64,000 nt of DNA from Raineya sp. (GCA_025454915.1 JALONN010000003.1:1-64000); one strand, 5' to 3'. Counted from the stretch's first letter, positions 44,225 through 53,665 are shown. The notes: generated by a model from the letters alone, not told the origin. Made by a program: numbers and translations.

Positions 44225-45181
44225 TTAGATTTTTATCTGGCAATTTGGAAGAGATGTTTTAAGTCTCTCGTGGTCTGTGATTGAGAAACGGTTTCCTATC
44301 AAACTAAGGACTTTTAAATTGATGAGTTGATTAATTTCTACGGGTAAAATAGACAGATTATTATAACTCAAAAAAAACTTTTCCAAATGAGGCAGCTGGC
44401 TGATTTCTATAGGCAGATTGATGAGTTGATTTTCTTCCAAATCAAGAATCTGTAAATTGCTCAACTGACACACCTCCAAAGGTAAATCAGTTAGTTTGTT
44501 GCCATACAAACAAAGTTCCTTCAAATTGTTTAACTGACTGAATTGTGCAGGCAGGTTTGTAAGTTGATTAGACCTTAAATCAAGTTTCTCTAGGTTTATT
44601 AATTGACACAATCCTACTGACAGATAAGATATTTTATTTTCCTCTACGATAAGTTCTCTTAAACTGCTTAGCTGTTGAATTTCTTCAGGGAGGTGAGTTA
44701 TCTGATTGTGACTCAAATCAATAATTTTTAAATTATTCAATTGACACAGCTCTAAAGGTAATTCAGTTAGTAGATTAAAACTTAAATCAAGAATCTCTAA
44801 ATGAGTGAGTTGTTTAATCTCTTTTGGCAAAAAGCTCAACTGATTAGAACTCAAAATAAGTTTTCTTAAATTACTCAACTGACACACCTCCAAAGGTAAA
44901 TCAGTTAGTTTGCTACCAGAAATATTAAGTTCTTTTAAATGAATTAATCTGCCAAATTCAGCAGGCAGGTGATTCTGCTTGGCAAAGTTCAAATCGAGTT
45001 CTTCTGCTTTAATTAAATTTTCGAAATCATCCATAAAGAACTTCTCGAATGATTTTATGATTTGTTTTGCTAATTCTGTATATTCCGTATTATTTTGAGC
45101 CATTTCTAACGCTTCCTGATGTCTTGTTGGATCAAATAAAAGAGTTATAAAATGGTCTATTTCGGCTTGTGTTGATTTCAT
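44225..45181 (-). CDS. Leucine-rich repeat protein
   Basis: A 318-residue cytoplasmic LRR protein taken from the ATG at 45181; a frame running further up to 45262 would start within the terminator of the previous gene. After a non-repeat N-terminus come about ten 23-residue repeats of the type LTDLPLEVCQLSNLRKLILSSNQ, the bacterial plant-type LRR consensus. There is no signal peptide or kinase/GTPase domain. Two repeats share a 39-bp stretch identical in DNA (44460-44498 and 44874-44912), exactly six repeat units apart, pointing to recent internal duplication. It is probably a protein-binding scaffold. Confidence 0.85.
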   Translation of the reverse strand: MKSTQAEIDHFITLLFDPTRHQEALEMAQNNTEYTELAKQIIKSFEKFFMDDFENLIKAEELDLNFAKQNHLPAEFGRLIHLKELNISGSKLTDLPLEVCQLSNLRKLILSSNQLSFLPKEIKQLTHLEILDLSFNLLTELPLELCQLNNLKIIDLSHNQITHLPEEIQQLSSLRELIVEENKISYLSVGLCQLINLEKLDLRSNQLTNLPAQFSQLNNLKELCLYGNKLTDLPLEVCQLSNLQILDLEENQLINLPIEISQLPHLEKFFLSYNNLSILPVEINQLINLKVLSLIGNRFSITDHERLKTSLPNCQIKI

Positions 45182-45239
45182 TATTTTGACTTTGAGGAAT
45201 GAGGATGTAAAGCATTGAAGCTTTTCACTTAAAGTATTG

Positions 45240-45279
45240 CCAATAATAAAAATACCACCCATAAACTTATGGGTGGTAT
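45240..45279 (-). terminator. Terminator of the TPR-CHAT gene
   Basis: A perfect 13-base inverted repeat (ATACCACCCATAA and its complement, 45252-45279) with a 2-base loop runs on the minus strand into TTTTTATTATT. Confidence 0.85.
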
Positions 45280-45296
45280 ATGGTCTGTTGAAGGAA

Positions 45297-48212
45297 TTAA
45301 TTTTCTGTAAGAATAAAAGCTCCCCAGAAATAAGGGTCTTTGTATTTTTCTTTGAGTTTTAACTGAGCTTTACGGAAAGCATCAGGTTTGTTTTTACTCA
45401 CTTTCAGATTATTATAAAATAAAGTCATGAGCTCCTGTGTAGCATCATCACTTACTTTCCAAAGGCTCATCACTGTAGCATCTACACCTGCAATTTGGAA
45501 GGCTCTTTGAAGCCCATAAACACCTTCACCAGCTTTTACATCTCCTAAACCTGTTTCACAAGCAGAAAGAATGGCCAGCTCCGAATTATCCAAATTCATG
45601 TTGGCTACTTCATAGGCAGTCAGGAATCCATTATCTGTGGACTGATAATCTTTGTTGTTTTTAGCACCTTCAAGAGTTTCTTCTGCACCTGCAAAAACTA
45701 ATCCTGAACGAAGCATGGGATTGCTTTTTGCTTTGGAAGATTCCACACCAAATACCAAACCACCTTCTTTTTCAATTTCATTGATAAAATATCCATGTGT
45801 AGCAATATGAATAATATCTGGATGTACAGCATCATCAGCTTTTTTTACATTGGTTTCATTAGCATTATCAGCCAAATAGGTTTCAATCTTATAACCCAAT
45901 GTTTTTAAAATAGGAGAGATATTTTCTACTTCTTTTTTTGTACCAGGTAGAGGACTGATAGTTCCCTTGTTTCCATAATTAGGAAATCCTACTAAAAGAG
46001 CTTTTTTGGTGTTTTTTGTAGCAGGCTTTTTCTCACGTTCTTTGGCATCAGGAACAAAACGGGTATTGGTTACAAAGGTCAGATTCCAGTCTTCCACCAC
46101 AAATTTACCATTGGGTTTACGTAAAGTATTCAAACTGATTTGATTATAAACACCATCTAATGATACGAAAATACGTTTTTTACCTTGCAAAAGAGGCTCG
46201 ATTTTTTCCCAAAATACGCCATATGAAACTTTATTTTCTCTTCTGGCTCTGACAACATTTTGGTAGTACTTGAGTTCATCTTCTTCAAACGCTTTTCCTT
46301 TTCCCAAAATTGCCATTTTAGGATGATTGTGTTGATGCTTTCCTGCTACCAAAGCCACATACACATTCTCACCTGTAAATTTCTTGTCAAAATTTTGGAA
46401 AGTAATGATTTCTAAAGCTGCCTCATCGTTGGTTAAAGCTGCATCTATTTCTTTGATAGTGTGTAATTTGTCATCAATTTTACTTTTGAAAATTTCAGAT
46501 TTTTGAGATAAAGCTCTTTCCAAATCATTGGCTTCACTTTCCAGTTTACCCAAATCAATTTCTTGTTCTTTGAGTTCTTCTTTAGAAAGGGAATATAAAC
46601 GAGCCAATTGCTCTTTTTTCTCAATCCAAAGGTTATAATCTTTTATAAGTTGCTCATCCTTAGAGGATAAAATTCTTTGTTTAATTTTACTGGTAGCATT
46701 TAAAAGAATTCCTTTTGTAGAAATATGAGCATTGTACATTTCAGAAAGTAACTGAGGTTCTTTCTCTCCATTTTGTGTGGCAAAACTATAAAAACGCATA
46801 TAAGTAGGGCGTAATTTAGACCAATACTGGTCTTTTTCAGCCTCATTCATAGCAGGGAAGTACTTGACAATGAACTCATTATTTTTGTCTAAAACTTTTT
46901 TATAATATTCAGAAGCTTCCTTTATCTTGCCTTGTTGCCAGTAGAGAAGAGCTAACCCCTCTTGAGATGCATTGAAATCTGGGTGATTTTCTCCTAAAAC
47001 CTGTTTTCTGGCTTCATAAGATTTCTTTAGATTTTCTTCTGCTTTGATAGGATTGCCTTGGTATAAATAATAAAGACCTAAATTATGAAGTGTTTTGGCT
47101 GTAGAGGGGTGATTATCTCCAAATTTCTTTTTATAAATGCTGTACGCATCTTGTAAATAGCTTTCAACTTTTTTATACTCACCCATTTGCATGTATAATG
47201 AGGCTGTAAGATTCAGTAAATGAGCATAATCGGGGCTATTAGTTCCAAATTGTCCTTTCTTAACTTTTAAAACCTTTTCGTAGATGGCAAGAGCGTCTTC
47301 TTTCTTACCCATTTCCTGCAATAAAAGAGCTTTGTTTACAACTACACGTTGATAAGTCAGACTTTTCTGACTTTTTTCATCATCTACCATTTTTAAGGCA
47401 GTTTCATAAAACTCTAAAGCCTTTTGGTTTTGTCCGATAACCTGTTGGAAATAAGCCTTGTTATTGTACATGATAGCTAAAATACTTTTATCTAGATTCT
47501 TCACTTCTGCAATTTGTATAGCTTGATTTACCGTATTTTGTGCATCCGTAAAATGTCCTTGCTGATTATACAAAACAGCTTTGTTATTGAGTGCAATGGC
47601 ATAATCATTGGATTGTTCAGTAAACAATTGTTTTCTGATTTGTAAAGCTTGTTCAAGATAATTTTCAGCTTTTTCAAAATTACCCAAAGCTGAATACATC
47701 AAGCCCATGTCTGTCATGAGTTTGGCGTAATACATATCATTAGTTTTACCAGCTTTTTTGAAGTTTTCTTCAGCAACAGAAAAATTCTTTTCAGCAGCTT
47801 TGTATTTATTCATGGCAAGCATGCTTTCACCCAATTCCATACGAGTTTGAGCATATTCGGCAGGATCTGTAATATTACTGGTAATTTTTGAAGTAGCATT
47901 TAAGTTTAATCTACCATCAGCAATAAAATCCTGTCCCATCGAGTTGAACATCTTGTTCCAACGCTGATTTTCTTCATAAAAACCTGTATTGTCACTAACA
48001 GCAATGGCACAAGTATAATTTGCTGAGTCCATTTCGGCTCTTTTCTTCTGTAAATCGCCTAAGAACTTGTTTTTCTGCCCCTGAACAGCATTACGAGCCG
48101 TTCTATCGGCTTTATCTTTGGCTTTGTCTTTTACTCTATCTTTTAGGTTGCCTAATTGGGCATGGGCAATATGACAAAATAAAAGGAAGGTAAATAAGAA
48201 TAAATTTTTCAT
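45297..48212 (-). CDS. Secreted TPR-CHAT protein (caspase-like peptidase fold)
   Basis: A 971-residue protein with signal peptide MKNLFLFTFLLFCHIAHAQ. Residues about 130-470 hold eight to ten tetratricopeptide repeats (for example YAIALNNKAVLYNQQGHFTDAQN). The C-terminal 350 residues are a CHAT domain with an intact His/Cys dyad: His806 in IIHIATHGYF and Cys885 in LSACETGLGDVKAGEGVYGL. CHAT peptidases include separase-like proteases and defence effectors, but secreted TPR-CHAT proteins of this kind have no defined substrate. It is transcribed alone. Confidence 0.92.
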   Translation of the reverse strand: MKNLFLFTFLLFCHIAHAQLGNLKDRVKDKAKDKADRTARNAVQGQKNKFLGDLQKKRAEMDSANYTCAIAVSDNTGFYEENQRWNKMFNSMGQDFIADGRLNLNATSKITSNITDPAEYAQTRMELGESMLAMNKYKAAEKNFSVAEENFKKAGKTNDMYYAKLMTDMGLMYSALGNFEKAENYLEQALQIRKQLFTEQSNDYAIALNNKAVLYNQQGHFTDAQNTVNQAIQIAEVKNLDKSILAIMYNNKAYFQQVIGQNQKALEFYETALKMVDDEKSQKSLTYQRVVVNKALLLQEMGKKEDALAIYEKVLKVKKGQFGTNSPDYAHLLNLTASLYMQMGEYKKVESYLQDAYSIYKKKFGDNHPSTAKTLHNLGLYYLYQGNPIKAEENLKKSYEARKQVLGENHPDFNASQEGLALLYWQQGKIKEASEYYKKVLDKNNEFIVKYFPAMNEAEKDQYWSKLRPTYMRFYSFATQNGEKEPQLLSEMYNAHISTKGILLNATSKIKQRILSSKDEQLIKDYNLWIEKKEQLARLYSLSKEELKEQEIDLGKLESEANDLERALSQKSEIFKSKIDDKLHTIKEIDAALTNDEAALEIITFQNFDKKFTGENVYVALVAGKHQHNHPKMAILGKGKAFEEDELKYYQNVVRARRENKVSYGVFWEKIEPLLQGKKRIFVSLDGVYNQISLNTLRKPNGKFVVEDWNLTFVTNTRFVPDAKEREKKPATKNTKKALLVGFPNYGNKGTISPLPGTKKEVENISPILKTLGYKIETYLADNANETNVKKADDAVHPDIIHIATHGYFINEIEKEGGLVFGVESSKAKSNPMLRSGLVFAGAEETLEGAKNNKDYQSTDNGFLTAYEVANMNLDNSELAILSACETGLGDVKAGEGVYGLQRAFQIAGVDATVMSLWKVSDDATQELMTLFYNNLKVSKNKPDAFRKAQLKLKEKYKDPYFWGAFILTEN

Positions 48213-48300
48213 AAACAGTTATTGTAAAGTTTGATATTTTTCTGAAAATTAAGCAATAAAACAAAAAAAGACAAGTATTTTTTTAGAGTATCTAAGGCAT

Positions 48301-48331
48301 AAAAAAAGCCGAATTTAATTCGGCTTTTTTG
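48301..48331 (-). terminator. Terminator of the POT transporter gene
   Basis: AAGCCGAAT and ATTCGGCTT form a stem around a 3-base loop with runs of T on the minus strand. It lies directly after the transporter stop codon. Confidence 0.88.
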
Positions 48332-48338
48332 TTTTTAC

Positions 48339-50207
48339 TTATCCTCTTCCATGCATCATTTTTTTCAGGAGAGGTGTCAGACCAAAAAGTAATACAGATG
48401 CAATCCCACAAAGCACCACAAAAACCATAAAGAACTCAAATAAATTATGAATAGTAAATCCAGCAAATGTTGGATATTTTACTTCAATAATTTTCTTGTC
48501 TTTAATTATTTTGAACTCTTCAGCTGTAAAAGTTGTATCTTGAGCTTTGTAGGTATTGGTAAATTCCTTTTTATCTTTCTTAGCTTTCTCTCTTGCAGCA
48601 TTGAGTTTGTTAAGATTATCTACTCTGTCTTTAATATTGAGATTATTGCTTTGAGCTAAATCGGTGTTTAACTTAGCAATTTTCATGTTCAAAAGCCTGA
48701 ATAATTCTTCTCCAGAGGCTTCTACCTTACTATCTAAAATTCCTTGTAAATTAATTTTTATTTTGTCACAGGCAATAAACTGTTCACTGGTAGGAGGCAA
48801 AATAGCACCTAATGTACCAGCTAGGGCATATCCTGAGGCATTTGATAAGAAAAATACACCAAACAATAATGAGGCGAATCTTTTGGGAGCAAGTTTGCCA
48901 ACCAATGATAAACCGATAGGAGATAGGCAAAGCTCTCCAATAGTTTGAATAAAATATAAGAGAATTAACCATTTTACAGCTAATAGCCCAGAGTTGCCTA
49001 AGTCTTTTACGTTATGGGCAATGATGAAATAGCTCAAAGCAATCAACAGTAAACCAATAGCCTGTTTAAATGGTGAAATAGGCTCTTTCCCTTTGGCTCT
49101 TAAACTATCCCATAAAAGACTCATAGGAATTGCAAAAATAACCACGAAAATACCATTGAATATTTGAACCATAGAAGGAGGCATTTGCCATCCAAAAAAG
49201 TTTCTATCAGTTTGATTATCAGCTATAAATGTTAAAGAAGAACCAGCCTGCTCAAATGCAGCCCAGAAGAATATTACAAAGAATGAAACAATATAAATAA
49301 CTAAAATTCTATCTCTTTCTACTTTTGTAAGAGATTTATCAGAAAGGATAAGACCTGCTAATGTAAGACCACTACCATAAATAGCAGAATAAATAATATT
49401 TTGTCCAAAAACATAGTAAAAAGTAAGAGCCAAAGCAATAAAACCTAACAGGGCTAAACCAAGTGCTGTAGGTGTAAATTTAGCAGATTGAGCTTCTCCA
49501 TCTACATAATCTTCTCCTTTATTATGTTTAGGTAAGCCACCAATAGGCTTTCCTTCTGGAGTAATCACATATTTATCTTTTAATAAGTATAAAGTAAGAG
49601 TACCAATCACCATTGCAATAGAAGCAGCTAAAAAGCCCCATTTGAAAGCAAAAATATCTCTAACTCCATCATTGACAACATCACCCAACAACGGACAAAT
49701 CAACTGACCTAAGAAAGCTCCTAAGTTGATACCCATATAAAATAAGGTAAAAGCAGTATCTAACTTATTTTTGTCTTGTGGAGGGTATAGGCTTCCTACC
49801 ATTGAAGAAATATTGGGTTTGAAAAAACCATTTCCAAATGTGATTGAGCCTAATGCGATGTATAACAGTATTTTAGCAAGTTCTAAGTTGGAATCAAAAA
49901 TGCTGCCACTAAAAAATAATAACAACTGACCTATTGCCATCAGCGTACCACCAATCATAATACAATTTCGGTTACCCAAATATCTGTCAGAGATAAAACC
50001 TCCTAACATAGGAGTAAGGTAACTTAAACCTAAAAATCCTCCATAAATAAGGGATGAGTCCTCTTTGCTCATCATCAATGCATTGATAATGAAGAGTGTA
50101 AGCAAAGCTCTCATGCCATAGAAATTGAATCTTTCCCACATTTCTGTCAGGAATAATACAAATAAGCCAGGTGGATGTTTACTTGATGATTTGGTATTGT
50201 TGTTCAT
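48339..50207 (-). CDS. Peptide MFS transporter of the POT/PTR family
   Basis: A 622-residue inner-membrane transporter that imports di- and tripeptides with protons. The N-terminus has the family motif EMWERFNFYGMRALLTLF (ExxER), followed by GGFLGLSYLTPMLGGFISDRYLGNR and FKPNISSMVGSLYPP. About 14 transmembrane helices are predicted. It is longer than usual because of an approximately 110-residue charged insert (about residues 470-579) between the last two helix groups, rich in Lys/Glu and probably coiled-coil, which is seen in several Bacteroidota homologues. It is a single-gene unit. Confidence 0.92.
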   Translation of the reverse strand: MNNNTKSSSKHPPGLFVLFLTEMWERFNFYGMRALLTLFIINALMMSKEDSSLIYGGFLGLSYLTPMLGGFISDRYLGNRNCIMIGGTLMAIGQLLLFFSGSIFDSNLELAKILLYIALGSITFGNGFFKPNISSMVGSLYPPQDKNKLDTAFTLFYMGINLGAFLGQLICPLLGDVVNDGVRDIFAFKWGFLAASIAMVIGTLTLYLLKDKYVITPEGKPIGGLPKHNKGEDYVDGEAQSAKFTPTALGLALLGFIALALTFYYVFGQNIIYSAIYGSGLTLAGLILSDKSLTKVERDRILVIYIVSFFVIFFWAAFEQAGSSLTFIADNQTDRNFFGWQMPPSMVQIFNGIFVVIFAIPMSLLWDSLRAKGKEPISPFKQAIGLLLIALSYFIIAHNVKDLGNSGLLAVKWLILLYFIQTIGELCLSPIGLSLVGKLAPKRFASLLFGVFFLSNASGYALAGTLGAILPPTSEQFIACDKIKINLQGILDSKVEASGEELFRLLNMKIAKLNTDLAQSNNLNIKDRVDNLNKLNAAREKAKKDKKEFTNTYKAQDTTFTAEEFKIIKDKKIIEVKYPTFAGFTIHNLFEFFMVFVVLCGIASVLLFGLTPLLKKMMHGRG

Positions 50208-50393
50208 GTTGTGTAGATTTTAATGTAATTTGCAAGGTTTAAAAATACAATGAAAAGCTGTGTATGCAAAAAAACTAAGCTTAATTTTTTTAACTCTAAT
50301 TTTATCAATATATTATGTGTTGATAATGAATATTTTGTATGATTCAGCTAAAACAAAAATAAAAGGTACATTTAAGAGATACATCAAAAAAGT

Positions 50394-50401
50394 TATATTT
50401 G
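50394..50401 (+). promoter_or_regulatory. Promoter -7 box (TATATTTG) upstream of the Fe-S protein gene
   Basis: TATATTTG fits the phylum -7 consensus TAnnTTTG, with TTTA 19 bases upstream in the -33 position. Transcription would begin about 50408, which places the true start codon at 50419 and excludes the longer upstream frame. Confidence 0.45.
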
Positions 50402-50418
50402 CACAAACAGATACAATT

Positions 50419-50871
50419 ATGGCTATCGAAAAAAAAGAATACTCCAATGGTGAAATTACTGTAGTTTGGCAACCTAAAATGTGTATCCATTCTGCTGTTT
50501 GTTTTCGTGGACTCAAGAGCGTTTTTGACCCCCTCAAACGTCCTTGGGTAAATATACAAGGAGCTACAACAGAGCAAATTGTAATGCAAATTGAGAAATG
50601 CCCCTCTAAAGCTCTAAGTTATTACTATAACAATGCTCAAGACAATTTATCTCAAAATCAGGAAGATACAAACATTGCACAAAGTCAAGATAAAAGTATC
50701 AAGATAGAAGTATTGCCTAACGGACCTATTCTAGTTCAGGGTAATGTGACTCTTAAGCATGGAGAGGAAGAAAAAGAAACAAAGGCTACTACTTATCTAT
50801 GCCGTTGTGGAGCTTCCAAAAAGAAACCTTATTGTGATGGCTCACATAAAAACATCAATTTTGAAGGCTAA
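50419..50871 (+). CDS. Fe-S protein: Fer4_19-like plus CDGSH domain
   Basis: A 150-residue protein, started at 50419; an open frame from 50260 gives a poor extension. Residues about 22-70 form a divergent 4Fe-4S mono-cluster domain (CIHSAVCFRGLKSVFDPLKRPW and a later EKCPSKAL). The C-terminal part is a CDGSH 2Fe-2S domain, CRCGASKKKPYCDGSHKNINF. Such fused proteins bind two different clusters and are thought to act in redox or cluster handling. It lies 6 bases before the OsmC gene. Confidence 0.9.
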   Translation: MAIEKKEYSNGEITVVWQPKMCIHSAVCFRGLKSVFDPLKRPWVNIQGATTEQIVMQIEKCPSKALSYYYNNAQDNLSQNQEDTNIAQSQDKSIKIEVLPNGPILVQGNVTLKHGEEEKETKATTYLCRCGASKKKPYCDGSHKNINFEG

Positions 50872-50877
50872 AAGCAT

Positions 50878-51282
50878 ATGGAAAAACTCATAGATTCTGT
50901 ACTTGTTCAAGAAAAATACCAAGTAAAAATACAATCTACTCATCATCAGTTAATTGCTGATGAACCCGAAGACTTGGGAGGTAAAAATACAGGCATGACG
51001 CCCTACGAACTGCTTTCAGCCAGTCTGGCAGCATGTACAAGTATTACACTAAAAATGTACACAGAACGCAAACAATGGGAGGTAGGAGAGATACATGTTA
51101 CCATTAGTTTTGAGGAAATCAGCGATTCGGGAACAAAAAAAGCAAAATTTATACGTGAAATTAGTTTTTCAAATGAAGTAGGGCAAACAGAGAAAGATCG
51201 TTTAAAACAAATTGCGGAGGCTTGTCCTGTCTCTAAAATCTTAAAATCAGGCGAAAATACCATAGAAACCATCATAAAATAA
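50878..51282 (+). CDS. OsmC family peroxiredoxin-like protein
   Basis: A 134-residue OsmC/Ohr-fold protein that reduces organic peroxides with paired cysteines. The catalytic Cys residues are in LAACTSITLKMY and EACPVSKIL, the usual arrangement for the family. It is sandwiched between the Fe-S protein and MltG, overlapping the latter by one base, which suggests one operon tied to redox stress or envelope maintenance. Confidence 0.92.
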   Translation: MEKLIDSVLVQEKYQVKIQSTHHQLIADEPEDLGGKNTGMTPYELLSASLAACTSITLKMYTERKQWEVGEIHVTISFEEISDSGTKKAKFIREISFSNEVGQTEKDRLKQIAEACPVSKILKSGENTIETIIK

Positions 51283-52316
51283 TGACCAGAACAAGAAAAA
51301 TATTATCAGCTCTTTTTGTAGGATTAACCATTTTATTATCTTCATTAGCCTTTTATACATATCAAGTTACCCAAAGCCCTAATCTACAGGTAAAAAGAGG
51401 AGCAAAAATGTTATACATTCCCAAAGGGACAGACTTTCAAGGTTTAATTCAAATTTTAAAAAAAGATTCAATTGTTAGCAATGTAGTTTCATTCGCATTT
51501 TTAGCAAAAACAATGGGCTATCAGGAGCATGTAAAAGCTGGAGCTTATTTGATAGAGCCTAATATGACCAATTTAGCAGCTATTCGTAAACTACGTTCAG
51601 GAGACCAGACCCCTATACGTCTTACATTCAATTACTTACGAACAAAAGACGATTTGGCAGAACGCTTAGCCAATCAGTTGCCCATATCTAAACAGGAAAT
51701 TTTAGATATGCTCAATAACAAAGAGCTGGCTCAAAAATATGGCTTAAACGAAAATACTATCACAACCCTTTTTATTCCTAATACGTATCAGGTATATTGG
51801 ACAATGACCAAAGAGGAACTGTTTGAAAAAATGCATAAAGAGTATAAGAAATTTTGGACTGAACATCGAATTCAAAAAGCAAAAGCTCTGAATTTATCAC
51901 CTTCAGAGGCAAGTATTCTGGCATCTATTGTACAGGCTGAAACAGCTAAAAATGACGAAAAACCCCGTGTAGCAGGTGTTTATCTCAACAGATTAGCTAA
52001 AAATGATTTGTTGCAGGCTGACCCTACGGTTATTTTTGCATTACAAGATTTTACTATTAAAAGGCTTTTAAACAGTCACTTAAAAGTAGATTCTCCTTAC
52101 AATACATACAAATATGCTGGTTTGCCTCCCGGAGCAATTAATCTTCCTGAAATTTCTTCAATAGATGCTGTTTTGAATGCAGAAAAACATGATTTTTATT
52201 TTTTCTGTGCTAAAGAAGATTTTTCAGGTTATCATAACTTTGCAAAAACATTGGCAGAACACAATAGAAATGCTAAATTGTATCAACAAGCTCTTAATGA
52301 AAGAGGAATTAAATAA
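51282..52316 (+). CDS. mltG: Endolytic transglycosylase MltG
   Basis: A 344-residue membrane-anchored lytic transglycosylase (YceG fold) that cleaves nascent peptidoglycan strands. An N-terminal transmembrane helix (about 8-28) precedes the LysM-like/YceG domain. The catalytic glutamate is Glu220 in SIVQAETAKND, followed by RVAGVYLNRL, LQADPTVIFAL, YNTYKYAGLPPGAI and FYFFCAKEDFSGYHNFAKTLAEHN, all diagnostic. Length is normal. It is the last gene of the Fe-S/OsmC operon. Confidence 0.96.
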   Translation: MTRTRKILSALFVGLTILLSSLAFYTYQVTQSPNLQVKRGAKMLYIPKGTDFQGLIQILKKDSIVSNVVSFAFLAKTMGYQEHVKAGAYLIEPNMTNLAAIRKLRSGDQTPIRLTFNYLRTKDDLAERLANQLPISKQEILDMLNNKELAQKYGLNENTITTLFIPNTYQVYWTMTKEELFEKMHKEYKKFWTEHRIQKAKALNLSPSEASILASIVQAETAKNDEKPRVAGVYLNRLAKNDLLQADPTVIFALQDFTIKRLLNSHLKVDSPYNTYKYAGLPPGAINLPEISSIDAVLNAEKHDFYFFCAKEDFSGYHNFAKTLAEHNRNAKLYQQALNERGIK

Positions 52317-52379
52317 ATTATATACAAAATGTGCATTTTGGCACTATTTTAGATGAAAAACAAGCAAAAACCAACCATT

Positions 52380-53312
52380 ATGAAAAATATCATACTTCTT
52401 TGTCTTTTTTTGAGTAGTTCTCTGTATGCTCAGGATTTCAAGGTACTTACAAGCAGTGGTAACAATGTAATTAAAGTAGGAAATAAGAGAATTTGGGCAG
52501 GTACTGTGCTAAAAAGTACCGATGTGATAACTGTGGCTCAAAATGGATACCTAGGATTAATGCATGTGAAAACTGGTAAAACCATTGAAATAAAGAAAGC
52601 TGGAACATATACCATGTCTATTCTTACTCCTAAGGCTGGAGGTAGTTCTTTAGGAGCAAAATATAGCAGTTATGTGGCTGATGAGCTTTTTAAAGGAGAA
52701 AAGCAAGACATTAACAAAAATCATAGAAAATACATGGCTATTACGGGTGCTGTTTCTCGTGAATCAAGAGTCTCAAATACAAATGATACAAAGACACTTA
52801 TAGTATTTACAAAAGATTATGCACAAGAAGTATATGATGATTTTGTTTATCTTTCATGGATGCCAAACGAAAATGATAAAATAACCAAATATTATATTCA
52901 AATTACAAATATTTCTGATGAACCAGTTGCATTGCTTGAAACAGATAAAAATTACATAGAGCTGGATATGAGTATCTATAAAAAAGCCAAAGATGGTGAT
53001 GCTACTTTTATTGCTAAAATATTCACATCAGAGGCTCCTTTATACAAAGGGATCATCACAGTATCATTGATGACAGATAAAGGCAAAAAAGAAAGTATCA
53101 AGAAAGAATTGGGAAATGCTACACCCGAAAATGCACTAGACTACCTTATTAGAGCTAAATATTTTGAAGAAAAAGCACTATTCTTAGATGCTGTAAAATG
53201 TTATCAAAAAGCTTTAGCTCTTCAAAACTTAGATAGTTATAAAAATGCTTACATGGAGTTTTTATCAAGAAACAACATGGGTTATAAATTAAACCCTGAT
53301 TTTAAGGACTAA
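52380..53312 (+). CDS. Secreted protein of unknown function with possible FecR-like and TPR parts
   Basis: A 310-residue secreted protein taken from the ATG at 52380, which begins a normal signal peptide (MKNIILLCLFLSSSLYAQ); a Met at 52353 adds only a polar extension. Residues about 20-75 (VIKVGNKRIWAGTVLKSTDVITVAQNGYLGLMHVKTGKTIEIKKAGTYTM) resemble the FecR-like stress-sensing beta domain. The last 60 residues (ALDYLIRAKYFEEKALFLDAVKCYQKALALQ) look like one TPR unit. No catalytic motif is seen. Confidence 0.7.
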   Translation: MKNIILLCLFLSSSLYAQDFKVLTSSGNNVIKVGNKRIWAGTVLKSTDVITVAQNGYLGLMHVKTGKTIEIKKAGTYTMSILTPKAGGSSLGAKYSSYVADELFKGEKQDINKNHRKYMAITGAVSRESRVSNTNDTKTLIVFTKDYAQEVYDDFVYLSWMPNENDKITKYYIQITNISDEPVALLETDKNYIELDMSIYKKAKDGDATFIAKIFTSEAPLYKGIITVSLMTDKGKKESIKKELGNATPENALDYLIRAKYFEEKALFLDAVKCYQKALALQNLDSYKNAYMEFLSRNNMGYKLNPDFKD

Positions 53313-53337
53313 AAAACTGCTAAAAATCATATTTTTT

Positions 53338-53368
53338 ACCCCAACTTTTCATTAAGTTGGGGTTTATT
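53338..53368 (+). terminator. Terminator of the 52380 gene
   Basis: ACCCCAACTT (53338-53347) pairs with AAGTTGGGGT (53354-53363) over a 6-base loop, then T-rich sequence. Confidence 0.85.
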
Positions 53369-53408
53369 ATTTTTATATATTTCGAGCAAATCTGAAACTA
53401 AAATAGTT

Positions 53409-53441
53409 ATGAAATATATTTTTTATTTTATGGACTTTTAG
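53409..53441 (+). pseudogene. Possible signal-peptide gene remnant
   Basis: An ATG opens with MKYIFYF but the frame stops after ten codons. One base over, another frame continues the hydrophobic run (YFLFYGLLAFNNKEKSSK) before its own stop, as if a signal peptide gene had been frameshifted and lost. It resembles the MKYIFYVGILILGAC opening of the di-heme protein at 55049. Confidence 0.25.
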
Positions 53442-53665
53442 CCTTTAATAACAAAGAAAAATCATCAAAGTAGAAAAAAACTCTTAATACCCCGATTTTG
53501 CTAGTAATTCCGACAGAATTATTGAAATGAGTGATGGATAAATGAGTAAAAAATAGTAGGCTAAAGTGTTGAAAATCAATAATTGTTTTAAAATTATTTT
53601 AGGTTTTATTGAAAAAGAATCATAAAAATATGAGCAGAATCATTTTTTTATTTTGACAAAACACA

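Noticed and set aside
50260..50418. N-terminal extension of the Fe-S/CDGSH protein
   Set aside because: The extra 53 residues are hydrophobic and do not fit this soluble family; a promoter box lies inside the extension.
52326..52345. TTGGCAC box resembling the -24 element of a sigma-54 promoter
   Set aside because: The matching -12 position reads TTAGA instead of TTGCW, so the paired GG/GC spacing fails.
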